From an uncultured Clostridia bacterium (GTDB taxonomy: Bacteria > Bacillota > Clostridia > Christensenellales > Pumilibacteraceae), in NCBI GenBank assembly GCA_934229275.1, contig CAKQDN010000001.1, positions 50,915-114,914 on the forward strand: a DNA stretch of 64,000 nt. The letters run 5' to 3'. The notes under the pieces are model-generated. The model saw only the letters and a list, made by a program, of their open reading frames with translations, had not been told where the DNA came from and searched no databases. Positions 34,721 to 43,217 of the stretch are shown here, piece by piece. Position numbers and translations under genes: made by a program. Each line of letters begins with the position of its first letter. Position 1 is the stretch's first letter.

Positions 34721-34775
34721 ATTATACGACTTTAAAAAAGAATTGTCAACCGTTTTTGTTGAATTCGGTTGACAA
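34721..34775 (-). promoter_or_regulatory. bioY promoter with BirA-type operator
   Basis: Minus strand TTGACA (34749-34744), 17-base spacer, TATAAT (34726-34721), six bases, ATG. The inverted repeat TTGTCAACC-N15-GGTTGACAA (34743-34775) matches the BirA site of Firmicutes (TTGTnAACC-N14/15-GGTTnACAA), and its promoter-proximal half contains the -35 hexamer. Confidence 0.85.
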
Positions 34776-34807
34776 TCGTCTGCGTTTTTCGTATAAATTA
34801 AAGCCGT

Positions 34808-35902
34808 TTAATTATCTCTTTTATCGCATTTTTCCGAGCATGCCGAGCACTCGCCCGAACAGGCGGACTGCTTTTCGGCGGCGTTTTCCATGCCTTTGAG
34901 CATAAGGAGAGCGGGTTCGAATTTCGGGTCGATTTTAAGGCAGGCATCGAAATCGGTTTTCGCGTTTTCCATATCCTTCATCCCCAGGCGCGTAAGACCG
35001 CGGTAATAGAGGAAATAGTTGTATTTTTTGAGGTTTCCGCCCGTAATGGCGTCGTTTATAATCCTGAAATTTTCGGCAAGCATTTTGACTCTCGTTTCGA
35101 AATCGACCGAAGCGCACGCCGACATTCTGCCTGCAACATTTAAAAGCAGCAATTCTTCGTCGTCGGGGAAGCAATCGAGCATGCGTTCGCTCTCGCGCAT
35201 AACGTAGTCGTAGTCGCCGAGTGCGAGTTTTTTCTGAATGAACGCCGTGGCGCGGCTTATTCCCTTTTCGGTTTTCTCGTTTTTCCAGTCGATGAACGCG
35301 CCGTACCAGTCAACGATAAGCGGATGTTCGCCGACCATTTCTTCGCGCGTTACGAACATGTTTTCCGAGTATCTGCTCTCGAGAACGCGAGAAAACACGC
35401 CGGGATTGCAAAGCCTTGCTTTAAGGCTTTCGTAAAGGTCGTATTCGACGGGCGCGCCCATTAAAATGACGTACGGGAAGTAGATATACCACATGGCTTT
35501 CAGTTCGTCGTCGGCTCCGGGCAGAGCGGTTATTTCGAGCGGCAGTTCGAAAAGCGTCAGTTTTTGCGGAAGGGAGCGGAATTTTTCGTCGATAGTCCCG
35601 TTCTTGACCGCAACGGAAAACGCCGGCGATCCGACGTCGAATTTATACGCCTTTTTGTCGCCGTCGGTGATTTCGATAACGCCGTCGCCTTCGGGTCTGT
35701 CTTTGAATACGAACGAAACGCCGTAGCGCGTCAGTACGCCCGAAGCGCGTTTAAGTTCCGTGTCGTCGAAAACGCAGCGGAAGCAGTACGTCGAGTACAG
35801 CACGTCGCGCTTTTTCTCGAAAGAGAGGTCGCTTTTGTCTATGCGGTTATAACTCGTAAGGGTCAGATAGTCAAGCCCTTTCAAAACTTCTTGTTCGGTC
35901 AT
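34808..35902 (-). CDS. TPR-like cytoplasmic protein of unknown function
   Basis: 364 aa, not recognised as a whole. The middle contains mixed alpha/beta sequence; residues about 290-345 look like tetratricopeptide repeats (FLYYRGLTRLGMKDMENAKTD, then FDACLKIDPKFEPALLMLKG). The C-terminus is a Cys cluster CSGECSACSEKC, perhaps metal-binding. I choose ATG at 35902 because GGAG lies five bases upstream and the protein then starts MTEQEVLKGLDYL; the longer frame to 36070 would run across the promoter. It ends close to the bioY operator region. Confidence 0.75.
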   Translation of the reverse strand: MTEQEVLKGLDYLTLTSYNRIDKSDLSFEKKRDVLYSTYCFRCVFDDTELKRASGVLTRYGVSFVFKDRPEGDGVIEITDGDKKAYKFDVGSPAFSVAVKNGTIDEKFRSLPQKLTLFELPLEITALPGADDELKAMWYIYFPYVILMGAPVEYDLYESLKARLCNPGVFSRVLESRYSENMFVTREEMVGEHPLIVDWYGAFIDWKNEKTEKGISRATAFIQKKLALGDYDYVMRESERMLDCFPDDEELLLLNVAGRMSACASVDFETRVKMLAENFRIINDAITGGNLKKYNYFLYYRGLTRLGMKDMENAKTDFDACLKIDPKFEPALLMLKGMENAAEKQSACSGECSACSEKCDKRDN

Positions 35903-35959
35903 AATAACTCCGATGCCTGAATTGCGGACGAGAAACGAAATTCTGCGCCCGTAGAACAA

Positions 35960-35988
35960 ATTATAGCACAATATTTGCCAAAAAACAA
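35960..35988 (-). promoter_or_regulatory. Promoter for the TPR-like gene
   Basis: Minus strand TTGTTT (35988-35983), 17-base spacer, extended TGC-TATAAT (35965-35960). Confidence 0.65.
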
Positions 35989-36006
35989 ACGCATGCGCGG
36001 AATATA

Positions 36007-36035
36007 TTGACAAATCGAAAAAAATGCGGTAAAAT
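36007..36035 (+). promoter_or_regulatory. Promoter for the two-component system
   Basis: TTGACA at 36007, 17-base spacer, TAAAAT at 36030, on the opposite strand from the TPR-like gene's promoter. Confidence 0.75.
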
Positions 36036-36055
36036 ATAAGCGTCGTACGCGATAA

Positions 36056-36086
36056 ACGCGGTGATTTCACGCAATTGTCACCGCGT
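36056..36086 (+). other. Leader hairpin upstream of the response regulator
   Basis: Perfect nine-base stem ACGCGGTGA/TCACCGCGT with a 13-nt loop inside the 5' leader. No T tract follows. It may stabilise the mRNA or be an operator. Confidence 0.45.
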
Positions 36087-36156
36087 GACTATTCGGACAA
36101 AACAGTGCGACGATATAATGAAAAATAAAACAAAAGCAAAACGGAGGGCATAAATT

Positions 36157-36819
36157 ATGGCAAGAATGCTTATAGTAGACGACGAACAGAATATTCGCGA
36201 GATTATCCGCGAATACGCAGAGTTTGAAGGCTATGAAACGGCGGAAACCGACGACGGTATGAAAGCCGTTCGCATGGCAAAGGAAGAAAATTACGACCTT
36301 ATAATCATGGACGTCATGATGCCCAAACTGGACGGTTATTCCGCGGTTAAGGAAATCCGCAAATTCAGCGACGTGCCGGTTATCATTCTGTCCGCGAGAG
36401 TGGAAGAATACGACAAACTTTTCGGTTTCGAAATCGGCGTGGACGACTATGTAACCAAACCGTTCTCGCCCAAGGAACTCATGGCAAGAATAAGCGCGGT
36501 ATTGAAGCGTACCCGTCCCAAGAAAAAGGAACTTATAAAGTCCGACGGACTGGAAATCGACATTGCCGGCAGAAACGTGTTCGTGGACGGCGAAAAAGTG
36601 GAAATGACGCCCAAGGAATACGAACTGCTGTTCTATCTCGTCGAGAACAACGGCATCGCCATCTCGCGAGAAAAACTGCTCAGCAACGTGTGGGGCTACG
36701 ACTTTTACGGCGACGACCGAACGGTGGACACACATATCAAAATGCTGCGTTCGTCGCTCGGAAAATATCGCGACAAAATCGTCACTCTGCGCGGACTGGG
36801 TTATAAAATAGAACTGTAA
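36157..36819 (+). CDS. OmpR/PhoB-family response regulator
   Basis: 220 aa. The receiver domain has the acidic pair DD (residues 8-9), phospho-acceptor D52 in LIIMDVMMPKLDG, LSARVEEYDK and the switch YVTKPF. The C-terminal winged helix has EYELLFYLVENNGIAISREKLL and DDRTVDTHIKMLRSSLG. A GGAGG site precedes the ATG. It is 12 bases upstream of its histidine kinase. Signal and regulon are unknown. Confidence 0.95.
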   Translation: MARMLIVDDEQNIREIIREYAEFEGYETAETDDGMKAVRMAKEENYDLIIMDVMMPKLDGYSAVKEIRKFSDVPVIILSARVEEYDKLFGFEIGVDDYVTKPFSPKELMARISAVLKRTRPKKKELIKSDGLEIDIAGRNVFVDGEKVEMTPKEYELLFYLVENNGIAISREKLLSNVWGYDFYGDDRTVDTHIKMLRSSLGKYRDKIVTLRGLGYKIEL

Positions 36820-36831
36820 AGAGGCAATTTT

Positions 36832-38340
36832 TTGTCGGTATTCGCTCGAAAAATCAATAAAAAGGATAAAAAAGCCAAGTCGGCGTTCGGAAGCGTCATG
36901 TTCCGTGCCTGGCTGGCTTTTTTAGTGTTGGCAATATCGGTTATCGGCTTTTTCTGGCTGGGGGAATTCGTTATTTTCAACACCAACTACATTAAAATGT
37001 ACGTCGGTCGTCTTTCCGATCAAAGCCGTATACTCGAACAGAAACTGAAAAACAACAACTATAACGCGCTTGCCGATTCGTTCCGTTCGGAAGCAAACCA
37101 ATGCGCGGCTAAGTACGGTATGACCGTGGCAGTTTATTCTTTCCGCGAGGGCGCGAACAGACTTAACGTTTCCGAGGCGCAGTTCGCGTTCTATGCCGAC
37201 CCGACCGAAATAAATCTTCCGACGACCGATAACACGCGCGCGATGGCGGTCATACGCTCCGACTTTCTTGTAAAAATGAGCGAAATCGAAAAAACGGGTT
37301 CGTTTGTCACGAGCAGAGAGAGCGGTTCGGTTAAAACCGTGATTTACGGCAGTAAAATGGAAGCGAACGACGGAAACAGCGTGTACCTGTACGTTTCGAC
37401 GTCGGTAAACGAATACGGCTTTACGGTCAATATTCTGTCGCGGCAAATGCTGATAGTAACGCTTTTGTGTCTGTTTTTGTCCGTATTCTCGTCTTTGACG
37501 ATAGCGTGGATGCTCACCCGACCGATAAAACGCTTCACCGAAACCGCGCGGCGTATCGGCGACGGCGATTTGACGCTTAAATACGAAGGCAACGGCTACA
37601 ACGAATTCGACGACCTTGCCGACGCGCTTAACTACGCTACGTCCGAAATGATAAAGGCGGAGAACTTCCGTCGCGACTTTTTAACCAACGTCTCGCACGA
37701 CATCCGCACGCCGCTCACGCTCATTAAAGCCAATGCGGAAATGATCCGCGACCTATCCGGCGACAATAAAGAAAAACGCAATCGCAACACGCAGACCATC
37801 ATCAACGAAGCCGACCGCCTAACGCTATTGGTCGAGGACATTCTCGACCTGTCGAAATTGCAGGCAGGCGTCGTGGAAATGAATAACGGAAAAGTGGACG
37901 TCGGAGCGGTAACGCGCGAAGTCGTCGGTCAGTTCGACGTGCTTCGCGAACGCGGCGGCTATGTGTTCGAAACCGATATAGCGGACGGACTTATCGCCGT
38001 ATGCGACCGTAAGCGACTGGCTCAGGTCATATACAATCTCGTCGGTAACGCCATCAATTACGTCGGCGAGGATAAAAAAGTCATCGTCCGTCTGTTTGAA
38101 AAGGACGGTCGTATACGCGCGGAAATATCCGATCACGGCAAGGGAATTCCGCCCGACGAAATAGATAAAGTGTGGGAGCGGTACTATCGTTCCAACAGGC
38201 AGAACCGCAACGTCGTGGGCAGCGGAATAGGCTTGTCCATCGTCAAAAACGTGCTTATCGGCTTCGGCGCACGCTACGGTATTATCTCCGGCGTGGGCGA
38301 AGGCACGACTTTTTGGTTCGAACTGGATCGCGCCGAGTAA
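36832..38340 (+). CDS. Membrane sensor histidine kinase
   Basis: 502 aa. It starts with TTG at 36832, seven bases after GAGG. Domains in order: a helix at about 22-46; an extracytoplasmic sensor of about 155 residues, not recognised; a second helix at about 205-228; HAMP; HisKA with H289 in FLTNVSHDIRTPLTLIKA; and HATPase with NLVGNAINYV, DHGKGIPPDEIDKVWERYYR and GIGLSIVKN. It partners the response regulator upstream. The sensor region has a periplasmic-type alpha/beta composition typical of PhoR-like kinases. Confidence 0.95.
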   Translation: MSVFARKINKKDKKAKSAFGSVMFRAWLAFLVLAISVIGFFWLGEFVIFNTNYIKMYVGRLSDQSRILEQKLKNNNYNALADSFRSEANQCAAKYGMTVAVYSFREGANRLNVSEAQFAFYADPTEINLPTTDNTRAMAVIRSDFLVKMSEIEKTGSFVTSRESGSVKTVIYGSKMEANDGNSVYLYVSTSVNEYGFTVNILSRQMLIVTLLCLFLSVFSSLTIAWMLTRPIKRFTETARRIGDGDLTLKYEGNGYNEFDDLADALNYATSEMIKAENFRRDFLTNVSHDIRTPLTLIKANAEMIRDLSGDNKEKRNRNTQTIINEADRLTLLVEDILDLSKLQAGVVEMNNGKVDVGAVTREVVGQFDVLRERGGYVFETDIADGLIAVCDRKRLAQVIYNLVGNAINYVGEDKKVIVRLFEKDGRIRAEISDHGKGIPPDEIDKVWERYYRSNRQNRNVVGSGIGLSIVKNVLIGFGARYGIISGVGEGTTFWFELDRAE

Positions 38341-38396
38341 ATCGCTTTCCGCCTCGGCTGAAAAAATTCAATAACCGATAAACTTAGTAAAAATAC

Positions 38397-39557
38397 ATGG
38401 AAATAACTCTCGAACAACTTAAAACTCTCGATAAAGACAAATACGTGCTGCTCGACATGCGATCGGAATCGGACAGAGCCTACGGGTTTATCCCCGGCTC
38501 GGTCGCGGTGGACGCGGAAAAACTGCTTTTAAATCCGCCTTCGGACGGGAAAACAGTGGTTATTTATTGCGCCCACGGCGTTTTCAGCGTCGACGTAGCC
38601 CAATCTCTTCGGGAAAAGGGAGTGGACGCCTATTCGCTTTCGGGCGGCTATCTCGCGTGGCTGCGCGAGGAAATGAAGAAGAAAGTGGACGAGGACTACT
38701 GCGCAAACGTGGAAAAAAGCATACGCACCAAATTCCGTCTGCCGCTCATGAGCCGCTTTATAAAGGCGATAAAACAGTACGAACTCATCAAAGAGGGCGA
38801 CAAAATCGCCGTGTGCATCTCGGGCGGAAAAGACTCCATGCTCATGGCGAAACTCTTTCAGGAACTGCACCGCTACACCGAATTCGACTTCGGACTGGAA
38901 TTTCTCGTCATGGACCCCGGTTACAATGAGGAAAACCGCCGCATAATCGAGGAAAACGCCAAAAGACTGAACGTTCCCGTGCATATTTTCGAGTCGGACA
39001 TTTTCGAGTCGGTTTACAATGTCGAAAAGTCGCCGTGCTATCTGTGCGCGCGCATGAGAAGAGGGTATCTGTATAATTTCGCTCGGCAACTGGGCTGCAA
39101 TAAAATCGCGCTCGGACACCACTACGACGACGTTATCGAAACCATTCTGATGGGCATGCTGTACGGAGCGCAGATCCAGACCATGATGCCCAAACTCCAC
39201 AGCACGAACTTCGAAGGAATGGAACTCATCCGCCCCATGTACCTCATCCGCGAGGACGATATAAAAGCGTGGCGCGACTATAACGACCTGCATTTTATTC
39301 AATGCGCCTGCAAATTCACCGATACTTGCACGACCTGCAACGACGGACAGAACCACTCCAAGCGTCAGGAGTCCAAAGAACTTATAAAACTGCTCAAAAA
39401 AACGCACCCCGACGTCGAAAAGTGCATCTTCCGCTCGGTGGAAAACGTCAACCTCGAAACCGTCATTGCCTATAAAGTCGGCGGCAAAAAGCACAGTTTC
39501 CTCGACGACTATGACGCTAAATCTCCATCGTCTGCAAAAAAAGAAAAAACCGAATAA
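38397..39557 (+). CDS. ttcA: Rhodanese-TtcA fusion, tRNA 2-thiocytidine synthase
   Basis: 386 aa. Residues 1-100 form a rhodanese domain (LLDMRSESDRAYGFIPGS, catalytic C58 in VVIYCAHGVFS, SGGYLAWL). Residues about 110-365 form a TtcA/TilS-type PP-loop sulfurtransferase with SGGKDSM (about 142-148), CYLCARMRRGYLYNFA and a distal Cys group CACKFTDTCTTC. TtcA makes s2C32 in tRNA using an Fe-S cluster held by CxxC pairs. The fused rhodanese probably supplies persulfide sulfur in cis. No Shine-Dalgarno is evident before the ATG, 56 bases after the kinase gene. A terminator follows. Confidence 0.9.
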   Translation: MEITLEQLKTLDKDKYVLLDMRSESDRAYGFIPGSVAVDAEKLLLNPPSDGKTVVIYCAHGVFSVDVAQSLREKGVDAYSLSGGYLAWLREEMKKKVDEDYCANVEKSIRTKFRLPLMSRFIKAIKQYELIKEGDKIAVCISGGKDSMLMAKLFQELHRYTEFDFGLEFLVMDPGYNEENRRIIEENAKRLNVPVHIFESDIFESVYNVEKSPCYLCARMRRGYLYNFARQLGCNKIALGHHYDDVIETILMGMLYGAQIQTMMPKLHSTNFEGMELIRPMYLIREDDIKAWRDYNDLHFIQCACKFTDTCTTCNDGQNHSKRQESKELIKLLKKTHPDVEKCIFRSVENVNLETVIAYKVGGKKHSFLDDYDAKSPSSAKKEKTE

Positions 39558-39593
39558 TAAAAGTCCGATAAAATGAATTTCAAACCGCAAAAC

Positions 39594-39628
39594 AAACGCC
39601 TCCCGAAAAAACGGGAAGCGTTTTTTGT
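39594..39628 (+). terminator. Terminator after ttcA
   Basis: Stem AACGCCTCCCG/CGGGAAGCGTT (one mismatch) with an A-rich loop, followed by a T run. Confidence 0.8.
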
Positions 39629-39661
39629 TACTTGTTCTTAGCACCGATTTTGTACACCGAT

Positions 39662-39679
39662 TAGTATATTCGATGAACA
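39662..39679 (-). promoter_or_regulatory. Single site matching the SPFH operon dyad
   Basis: These 18 bases are the exact reverse complement of 39798-39815, the left part of the large dyad upstream of the SPFH gene. Confidence 0.5.
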
Positions 39680-39793
39680 TTTTATGTAACAATAATAACA
39701 CATTTTCATAGAGTTTGTCAACAAAAACAAGTAAATTTTGTAAAAATTAAGTAAATGTCGCTTTGAAGGCAAATATTTGCGTCAGAATCTGTC

Positions 39794-39830
39794 ATTTTGT
39801 TCATCGAATATACTATTTGATGAACAAAAT
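39794..39830 (+). promoter_or_regulatory. Large dyad upstream of the SPFH operon
   Basis: Perfect 12-base arms ATTTTGTTCATC and GATGAACAAAAT around a 13-base AT-rich centre containing TATACT. It ends 22 bases before the ATG at 39853. The size and place suggest an operator over the promoter; no good -35 was found. Confidence 0.6.
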
Positions 39831-39852
39831 TCGGTGTTGTCAGGAGATGAGA

Positions 39853-41079
39853 ATGGATACGATTGCACAGATTATCAAGTATGAAGGGGACAATTCCACG
39901 TTTATATGGAAACACCCTTTGGAAGATTTCAACTCGTTAAGCCAACTGATCGTTCACGAAAGTCAGGAAGCCGTATTTTTCATGAACGGACAGGCACTCG
40001 ACCTGTTCGGACCCGGGCGGTACACGCTCGAAACGCAGAATATTCCTCGGCTCGGCAAGATTCTGAATCGCACGACCGGAGACGAGTCGCCGTTTCATTG
40101 CGAAGTTTATTTTATCAACAAAACCGAGCAAATGGCTATCCGCTGGGGCACCGACAGCAAAGTCCAGTTCGTCGAGCCGACTTACGGTTTTCCGGTTTCT
40201 ATCGGCGCGAGCGGAGAAATGTCGCTCAAAGCTACCGACTCCCGAAAACTGCTCGTAAAACTCGTGGGAACGGAAAACGATCTGTCGCAGGAAAAGATAG
40301 TGCGGTATTTCCGCGCTTTTCTGATGACCAAAGTCAAAAGTTATATTGCTCAGACGATTAAAGCGCAGAAAATCGATATTTTCGAAATCGACGAAAAATT
40401 GGAAGAACTTTCCGCTCGGTTAAAAGAAATGCTTTACCACGATTTCGAGGACTACGGCATTTCTCTCGAAAGATTTTTCGTTACGACCATAGTCAAGCCC
40501 GACGGCGACGCGCAAGACGAACTATTCAACAGCCTGCATGTCCGCAGATACGCGGACATTGCCGAGGCAAAACTGCGCCAGCAAGTGGATATTATCGACG
40601 AGCAGACGCGCGCTCAGAAAACCATAATCGAATCTCAGGCGATGGCGACCAAGCGAGCGCAGGAAGGCTACACCTACCAGCAGGAACGCGGCTTCGACGT
40701 GGCGCAGGACATGGCTAAAAACGAGGCGAGCGGTCAGTTCGCGAATATCGGCGTGGGGCTCGGAATGATGGCAGGTGTGGGCGGAACAATGGCTAACGTC
40801 GTCGGCGGAGCGGTAGGCGATGCGTTGGGAAGCCCGAGTACGGCGAAAATCCAATGCAATAAATGCGGAGCGGTTCTTTCCGCAAACGTAAAGTTTTGCC
40901 CCGAATGTGGCGAAAAAGTCGTTTCGTCCGATTCGATCGTTTGTCCGGAATGCGGAAAAACGGTGGCAAAAGGCAAATTCTGCCCCGAGTGCGGTCATAA
41001 ATTCGTAAGCACCTGCCCGAAGTGCGGTGCGGATACGAAAGGCGGTAAATTCTGCCCCGAGTGCGGCGAAAAACTGTAA
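39853..41079 (+). CDS. SPFH/Band-7-like protein with C-terminal zinc ribbons
   Basis: 408 aa. The N-terminal two thirds resemble the YdjI-type 'virion core/SPFH' family: SQEAVFFMNGQALDLFGPGRYTL, RWGTDSKVQF, SLERFFVTTIVKP and a long helix with RRYADIAEAKLRQQVD. A glycine-rich hydrophobic segment (about 300-330, VGLGMMAGVGGTMANVVGG) leads to three zinc ribbons with CNKCG/CPECG, CPECG/CPECG and CPKCG/CPECG pairs. I choose ATG 39853 because AGGAG is six bases upstream; the in-frame ATG at 39847 is too close. It heads a three-gene operon with two uncharacterised membrane proteins. Confidence 0.85.
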   Translation: MDTIAQIIKYEGDNSTFIWKHPLEDFNSLSQLIVHESQEAVFFMNGQALDLFGPGRYTLETQNIPRLGKILNRTTGDESPFHCEVYFINKTEQMAIRWGTDSKVQFVEPTYGFPVSIGASGEMSLKATDSRKLLVKLVGTENDLSQEKIVRYFRAFLMTKVKSYIAQTIKAQKIDIFEIDEKLEELSARLKEMLYHDFEDYGISLERFFVTTIVKPDGDAQDELFNSLHVRRYADIAEAKLRQQVDIIDEQTRAQKTIIESQAMATKRAQEGYTYQQERGFDVAQDMAKNEASGQFANIGVGLGMMAGVGGTMANVVGGAVGDALGSPSTAKIQCNKCGAVLSANVKFCPECGEKVVSSDSIVCPECGKTVAKGKFCPECGHKFVSTCPKCGADTKGGKFCPECGEKL

Positions 41080-41092
41080 GGAGATGCGTAAA

Positions 41093-41797
41093 ATGAAGAA
41101 AAATTTCAAGTATTTTGCCTTGATCTGGGCTGTCGGCTTCGTTCTTTTCAACGCGATCACTTTTCTCGTCCCGAACGAAATGTTCGGCGTAACGCGTTTC
41201 GATAAAGCGGTTTTTTGGATAGCGTATGCGCTGATAGCGGCGGCGTTTGCGATGCAACTCGTCACGGCGTATGCGTTTGCCAAAACCGACGAAAAAGAAA
41301 AGACGTTCTTAAAAGTGCCGGTACTGAAAATCGGATATTGCGCGGTCGTCGTGTCGCTTATCGTCGGACTCGCGTTTATGATCTTCCCCGTTCTTCCGGC
41401 GTGGGTAGGCGCAATCGTCTGCTTGCTCGTTTCGGGATATTTTATTATAGCGTGCGTCCGCGCTTCCGCCACGGCGACCGTAGTTTCCGACGTCGGCGAG
41501 AAAGTAAAGCAAAAAACCTCGTTTCTGCGTTCGGCTACCGTCGAGGCGGAGAATATTATGGCTCGCGCCGCATCACCCGAAATAAAAGCGGAAGCCAAAA
41601 AAGTTTACGAAGCACTCAGGTTCAGCGACCCCATGTCCTCGCCCGAACTCGAAAGCCTCGAACGTGAAATATCCGACGGCTTAACTGCCCTTAAACAAGC
41701 GGTTTCGTCCGGCGACAATAAAACGGTTTCAAGCGTTTCCGAATCTTTATTGCTCACCATTAAAGAAAGAAACGGTAAATGTAAATTATTAAAATAA
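41093..41797 (+). CDS. Four-helix membrane protein of unknown function in the SPFH operon
   Basis: 234 aa. Hydrophobic helices at about residues 6-26, 42-65, 78-98 and 102-125 are followed by a cytoplasmic alpha-helical C-terminus of about 105 residues (KVKQKTSFLRSATVEAENIMARA, then SPELESLEREISDGLTALKQA). No family recognised. The start at 41093 follows AAGGAG by nine bases; the ATG at 41084 abuts the ribosome site. It is 13 bases after the SPFH gene and 16 bases before the zinc-ribbon/TPR gene, so the three proteins probably act together at the membrane. Confidence 0.75.
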   Translation: MKKNFKYFALIWAVGFVLFNAITFLVPNEMFGVTRFDKAVFWIAYALIAAAFAMQLVTAYAFAKTDEKEKTFLKVPVLKIGYCAVVVSLIVGLAFMIFPVLPAWVGAIVCLLVSGYFIIACVRASATATVVSDVGEKVKQKTSFLRSATVEAENIMARAASPEIKAEAKKVYEALRFSDPMSSPELESLEREISDGLTALKQAVSSGDNKTVSSVSESLLLTIKERNGKCKLLK

Positions 41798-41813
41798 AAG
41801 GAGAAATAAACAA

Positions 41814-42551
41814 ATGAAACAGTTAACATGTGAAATGTGCGGAAGTACCGACCTTATAAAACAAGACGGAATGTATGTCTGCCAAACTTGCGGAACCAAA
41901 TATTCCGCAGAAGAAGCAAAGAAAATGATGGTAGAAGGAACGGTTGACGTACAGGGTACCGTAAAGGTGGATAATTCCCAGTTTGTTGAGAAATATCTGT
42001 CAAATGCGCGTAGAGCGATGGACAAAACAGATTGGGAAGAAGCAGAGAAGTATTATAATCTCGTTGAACAAAACTGTCCGAATAACATCGAAGCATTGTT
42101 TTTTAGCGCATATGCCAAACTGAGACAGGATATATATAATCCGGATTCTAAAAATAATGAACGAGTTGAAGAGGTTTTGATAAAATCAATGTCGGTAATA
42201 AGTGATTATTATGAAACTACAACTGAAGATAAAAAAAGCGTTCTCGAAAAAATTGATCGTTATATAAAAAAATTAGCCAATGAGGATTGTGTCAGGTACT
42301 ATGGTATGAATAACATAATTAAAAATTCGAAGTTAAATATGTTTGAATATAACCCGATTGCAAATGCATTTTCCAAAGAATTAGATGAAATTTATTCTAA
42401 ACATCAAGAAGATTACATACAAGTGTTAAGAGAACGCAATGTAAAACTCGAAGAAGTGTCCTTTGCGAAAATTCAAAAGAAAATTGGGATATTTGTAGGC
42501 GTAGTGTTCGGTATTATTGTTTTTGTTAGCATTATATTGGCTATAGTCTAA
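41814..42551 (+). CDS. Zinc-ribbon, TPR-like, tail-anchored protein
   Basis: 245 aa. An N-terminal TFIIB-like zinc ribbon (CEMCGSTDLIKQDGMYVCQTCG, residues 6-27) is followed by a region of paired helices resembling TPR (AMDKTDWEEAEKYYNLVEQN, NNIEALFFSAYAKLRQD). A C-terminal transmembrane helix (about 224-244, IFVGVVFGIIVFVSIILAI) places most of the protein in the cytoplasm. AAAGGAG precedes the ATG. Third gene of the SPFH operon; AT-richer than its neighbours in the second half. A terminator follows at 42654. Confidence 0.78.
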   Translation: MKQLTCEMCGSTDLIKQDGMYVCQTCGTKYSAEEAKKMMVEGTVDVQGTVKVDNSQFVEKYLSNARRAMDKTDWEEAEKYYNLVEQNCPNNIEALFFSAYAKLRQDIYNPDSKNNERVEEVLIKSMSVISDYYETTTEDKKSVLEKIDRYIKKLANEDCVRYYGMNNIIKNSKLNMFEYNPIANAFSKELDEIYSKHQEDYIQVLRERNVKLEEVSFAKIQKKIGIFVGVVFGIIVFVSIILAIV

Positions 42552-42653
42552 CGCGAGGTAACATAAAAAGCGACTGCTATAATTACTTGTCTCAAATAAT
42601 TGTTAATGTAAAAGAGCAGGAAAGGCTTTTTCTCGACATTAAACTTTAAAACA

Positions 42654-42687
42654 AAACGAACCCCGAGTTTATCGAGGTTCGTTTTTC
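42654..42687. terminator. Bidirectional terminator between the SPFH operon and hsp20
   Basis: Stem ACGAACC-C-CGA/TCG-A-GGTTCGT with a five-base loop and T runs on both strands. It can serve both convergent units. Confidence 0.8.
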
Positions 42688-42752
42688 TATTCGATTATTT
42701 ATCAGGCGGTGATTAAAGCATAGCCGCTGTCGAAGTTATTCTTTTTGCAGAA

Positions 42753-43217
42753 TTATTCGATTTCGAGGCGGCGTTTGTTGTTTTCCTTGACTTCCTTTTT
42801 TGGGAGAGTGAGTTTAAGCACGCCGTTTTCGTAAGCCGCTTTGATTTTATCGGTATCGACGCCGGAAACGTCGAAACTTCTTTCGTACATACCGTACGAG
42901 CGTTCGGTGCGGACGACTTTGTCTTTTTCGTTTTTCTGTTCGGCAGTCGAATGACGTTCGGCTTTAACGGTGAGAACGTCGTCTTCGACGTCGAGTTTTA
43001 TATCCTTTTTATCGAAACCGGGCAGATCCGCTTCGAGGAGATAATGGTCGCCTCTGTCAACGACGTCGGTTTTGAATTCGGCGAGGTCGCGCGTTCCGAA
43101 GAACGAAGCGAAGGGGTCGGAGAAGAAGTTCTTTTCGAATTCTTCCATTTCGCGATAAGGATTATAGGCTGCAACGTGACGATTGTTGTTATTGTTTTTA
43201 CGAGTAAGATCAAACAT
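42753..43217 (-). CDS. hsp20: Small heat-shock protein, Hsp20/alpha-crystallin family
   Basis: 154-aa ATP-independent holdase chaperone. The alpha-crystallin domain spans about residues 45-145: DVVDRGDHYLLEADLPGFDK, VEDDVLTVKAERH, ERSYGMYERSFDVSG and the conserved YENGVLKLTLPK. The N-terminus has the usual Phe-rich FEKNFFSDPFASFFG. GGAGG lies nine bases before the ATG. The gene is monocistronic, with a long leader of about 140 nt from the promoter at 43364-43391. Confidence 0.95.
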   Translation of the reverse strand: MFDLTRKNNNNNRHVAAYNPYREMEEFEKNFFSDPFASFFGTRDLAEFKTDVVDRGDHYLLEADLPGFDKKDIKLDVEDDVLTVKAERHSTAEQKNEKDKVVRTERSYGMYERSFDVSGVDTDKIKAAYENGVLKLTLPKKEVKENNKRRLEIE

